From positions 1-44,872 of the forward strand of contig DVDX01000074.1 of NCBI GenBank assembly GCA_015295985.1: a stretch of DNA of 44,872 nucleotides. The letters are read 5' to 3'. Under the pieces are notes generated by a model, which was given only the letters and a program-made list of their open reading frames with translations, searched no databases and was not told the DNA's origin. Source of the DNA: Synechococcus sp. M44_DOE_062. Lineage in GTDB: Bacteria; Cyanobacteriota; Cyanobacteriia; Thermostichales; Thermostichaceae. A program made the position numbers and the translations under genes. The stretch's first letter is position 1, and every line of letters begins with the position of its first letter. This document shows, one piece after another, positions 44,779 to 44,872 of the stretch.

Positions 44779-44872
44779 ATGTATTCTCTGCTGCTTACCT
44801 ATGGCCTTAACCCGCTGACCGGCTGGAAGCTGTTGGTTCAATCTCCTGATCGCGTCAGCGGGACGGAGTCCT
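44779..44872 (+). CDS. Possible start of a gene running off the right edge
   Basis: ATG 44779 opens a frame that stays open to the window end (31 codons, beginning MYSLLLTYGLNPLTGWKLLV). There is no clear ribosome-binding sequence, and the fragment is too short to recognise. The direction, divergent from recJ with a 111-base gap, is plausible. Confidence 0.3.
   Translation, partial: MYSLLLTYGLNPLTGWKLLVQSPDRVSGTES

Overview
The window looks like a chromosomal segment of a thermophilic unicellular cyanobacterium. The evidence is a phytol-kinase-like enzyme, an RbcR-type LysR regulator, a SYCRP1-like Crp protein, a group-2 sigma factor, GDT1/Mnx-type transporters, a FurA-like regulator and Uma2 nucleases. 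Dozens of copies of the palindrome GGGATCCC are scattered through genes and gaps, while the usual cyanobacterial HIP1 octamer GCGATCGC is almost absent. That pattern recalls hot-spring Synechococcus of the JA type; this is recollection, not a database match.

Left third (1-24,000) is mostly core or housekeeping. In order: a short RecQ helicase, a GH3-like protein, a membrane-anchored cytochrome c followed by a phytol/polyprenol kinase, glutamate dehydrogenase with an NtcA-box-like site upstream, a small hypothetical gene, an XRE regulator, a sigma factor, tRNA-Phe and a Crp-family regulator. Then come a structured IS200/IS605-like remnant without transposase, an APH/ATPase fusion, a hypothetical gene, a quinone oxidoreductase, an alpha/beta hydrolase, RbcR, a degenerate SNase-like protein, YqeG-MltG, PyrH, a 49-residue basic protein, two half-size GDT1 proteins, a CAU-anticodon tRNA, DacB, a zinc-ribbon membrane protein and a Fur protein.

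Middle (24,000-37,540) is a type III-B CRISPR-Cas island. A Uma2 gene lies divergent to a CARF-HEPN (TM1812/Csx1-type) effector. A tight operon follows: cas10/cmr2, cmr3, cmr4, cmr5, a second Uma2 gene, a 642-codon gene that reads as a Cmr6-Cmr1 fusion, a small two-helix membrane protein, cas1 and cas2. A 251-base leader then leads into an array of 17 repeats and 16 spacers. No cas6 is visible. Cas10 keeps its HD and GGDD motifs, so cyclic-oligoadenylate signalling to the CARF-HEPN protein is the likely output. By eye, Cmr4 lacks the usual catalytic Asp. The last repeat runs into the 3' end of a CHAD-domain gene, whose stop codon lies inside the repeat.

Right end (37,500-44,872) returns to housekeeping genes, all on the minus strand: the CHAD protein (polyphosphate-binding family) with a PHO-box-like direct repeat upstream, thymidylate kinase, a low-complexity membrane protein, RdgB/HAM1, a metallophosphoesterase and RecJ. 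A possible gene start runs off the right edge.

The most interesting items are the variant III-B effector (Cmr6-Cmr1 fusion, possible slicing-deficient Cmr4, small membrane partner, no Cas6), the orphan omega-RNA-like IS605 remnant, the PHO-box/CHAD pairing, and the genome-wide palindrome embedded in every CRISPR repeat.
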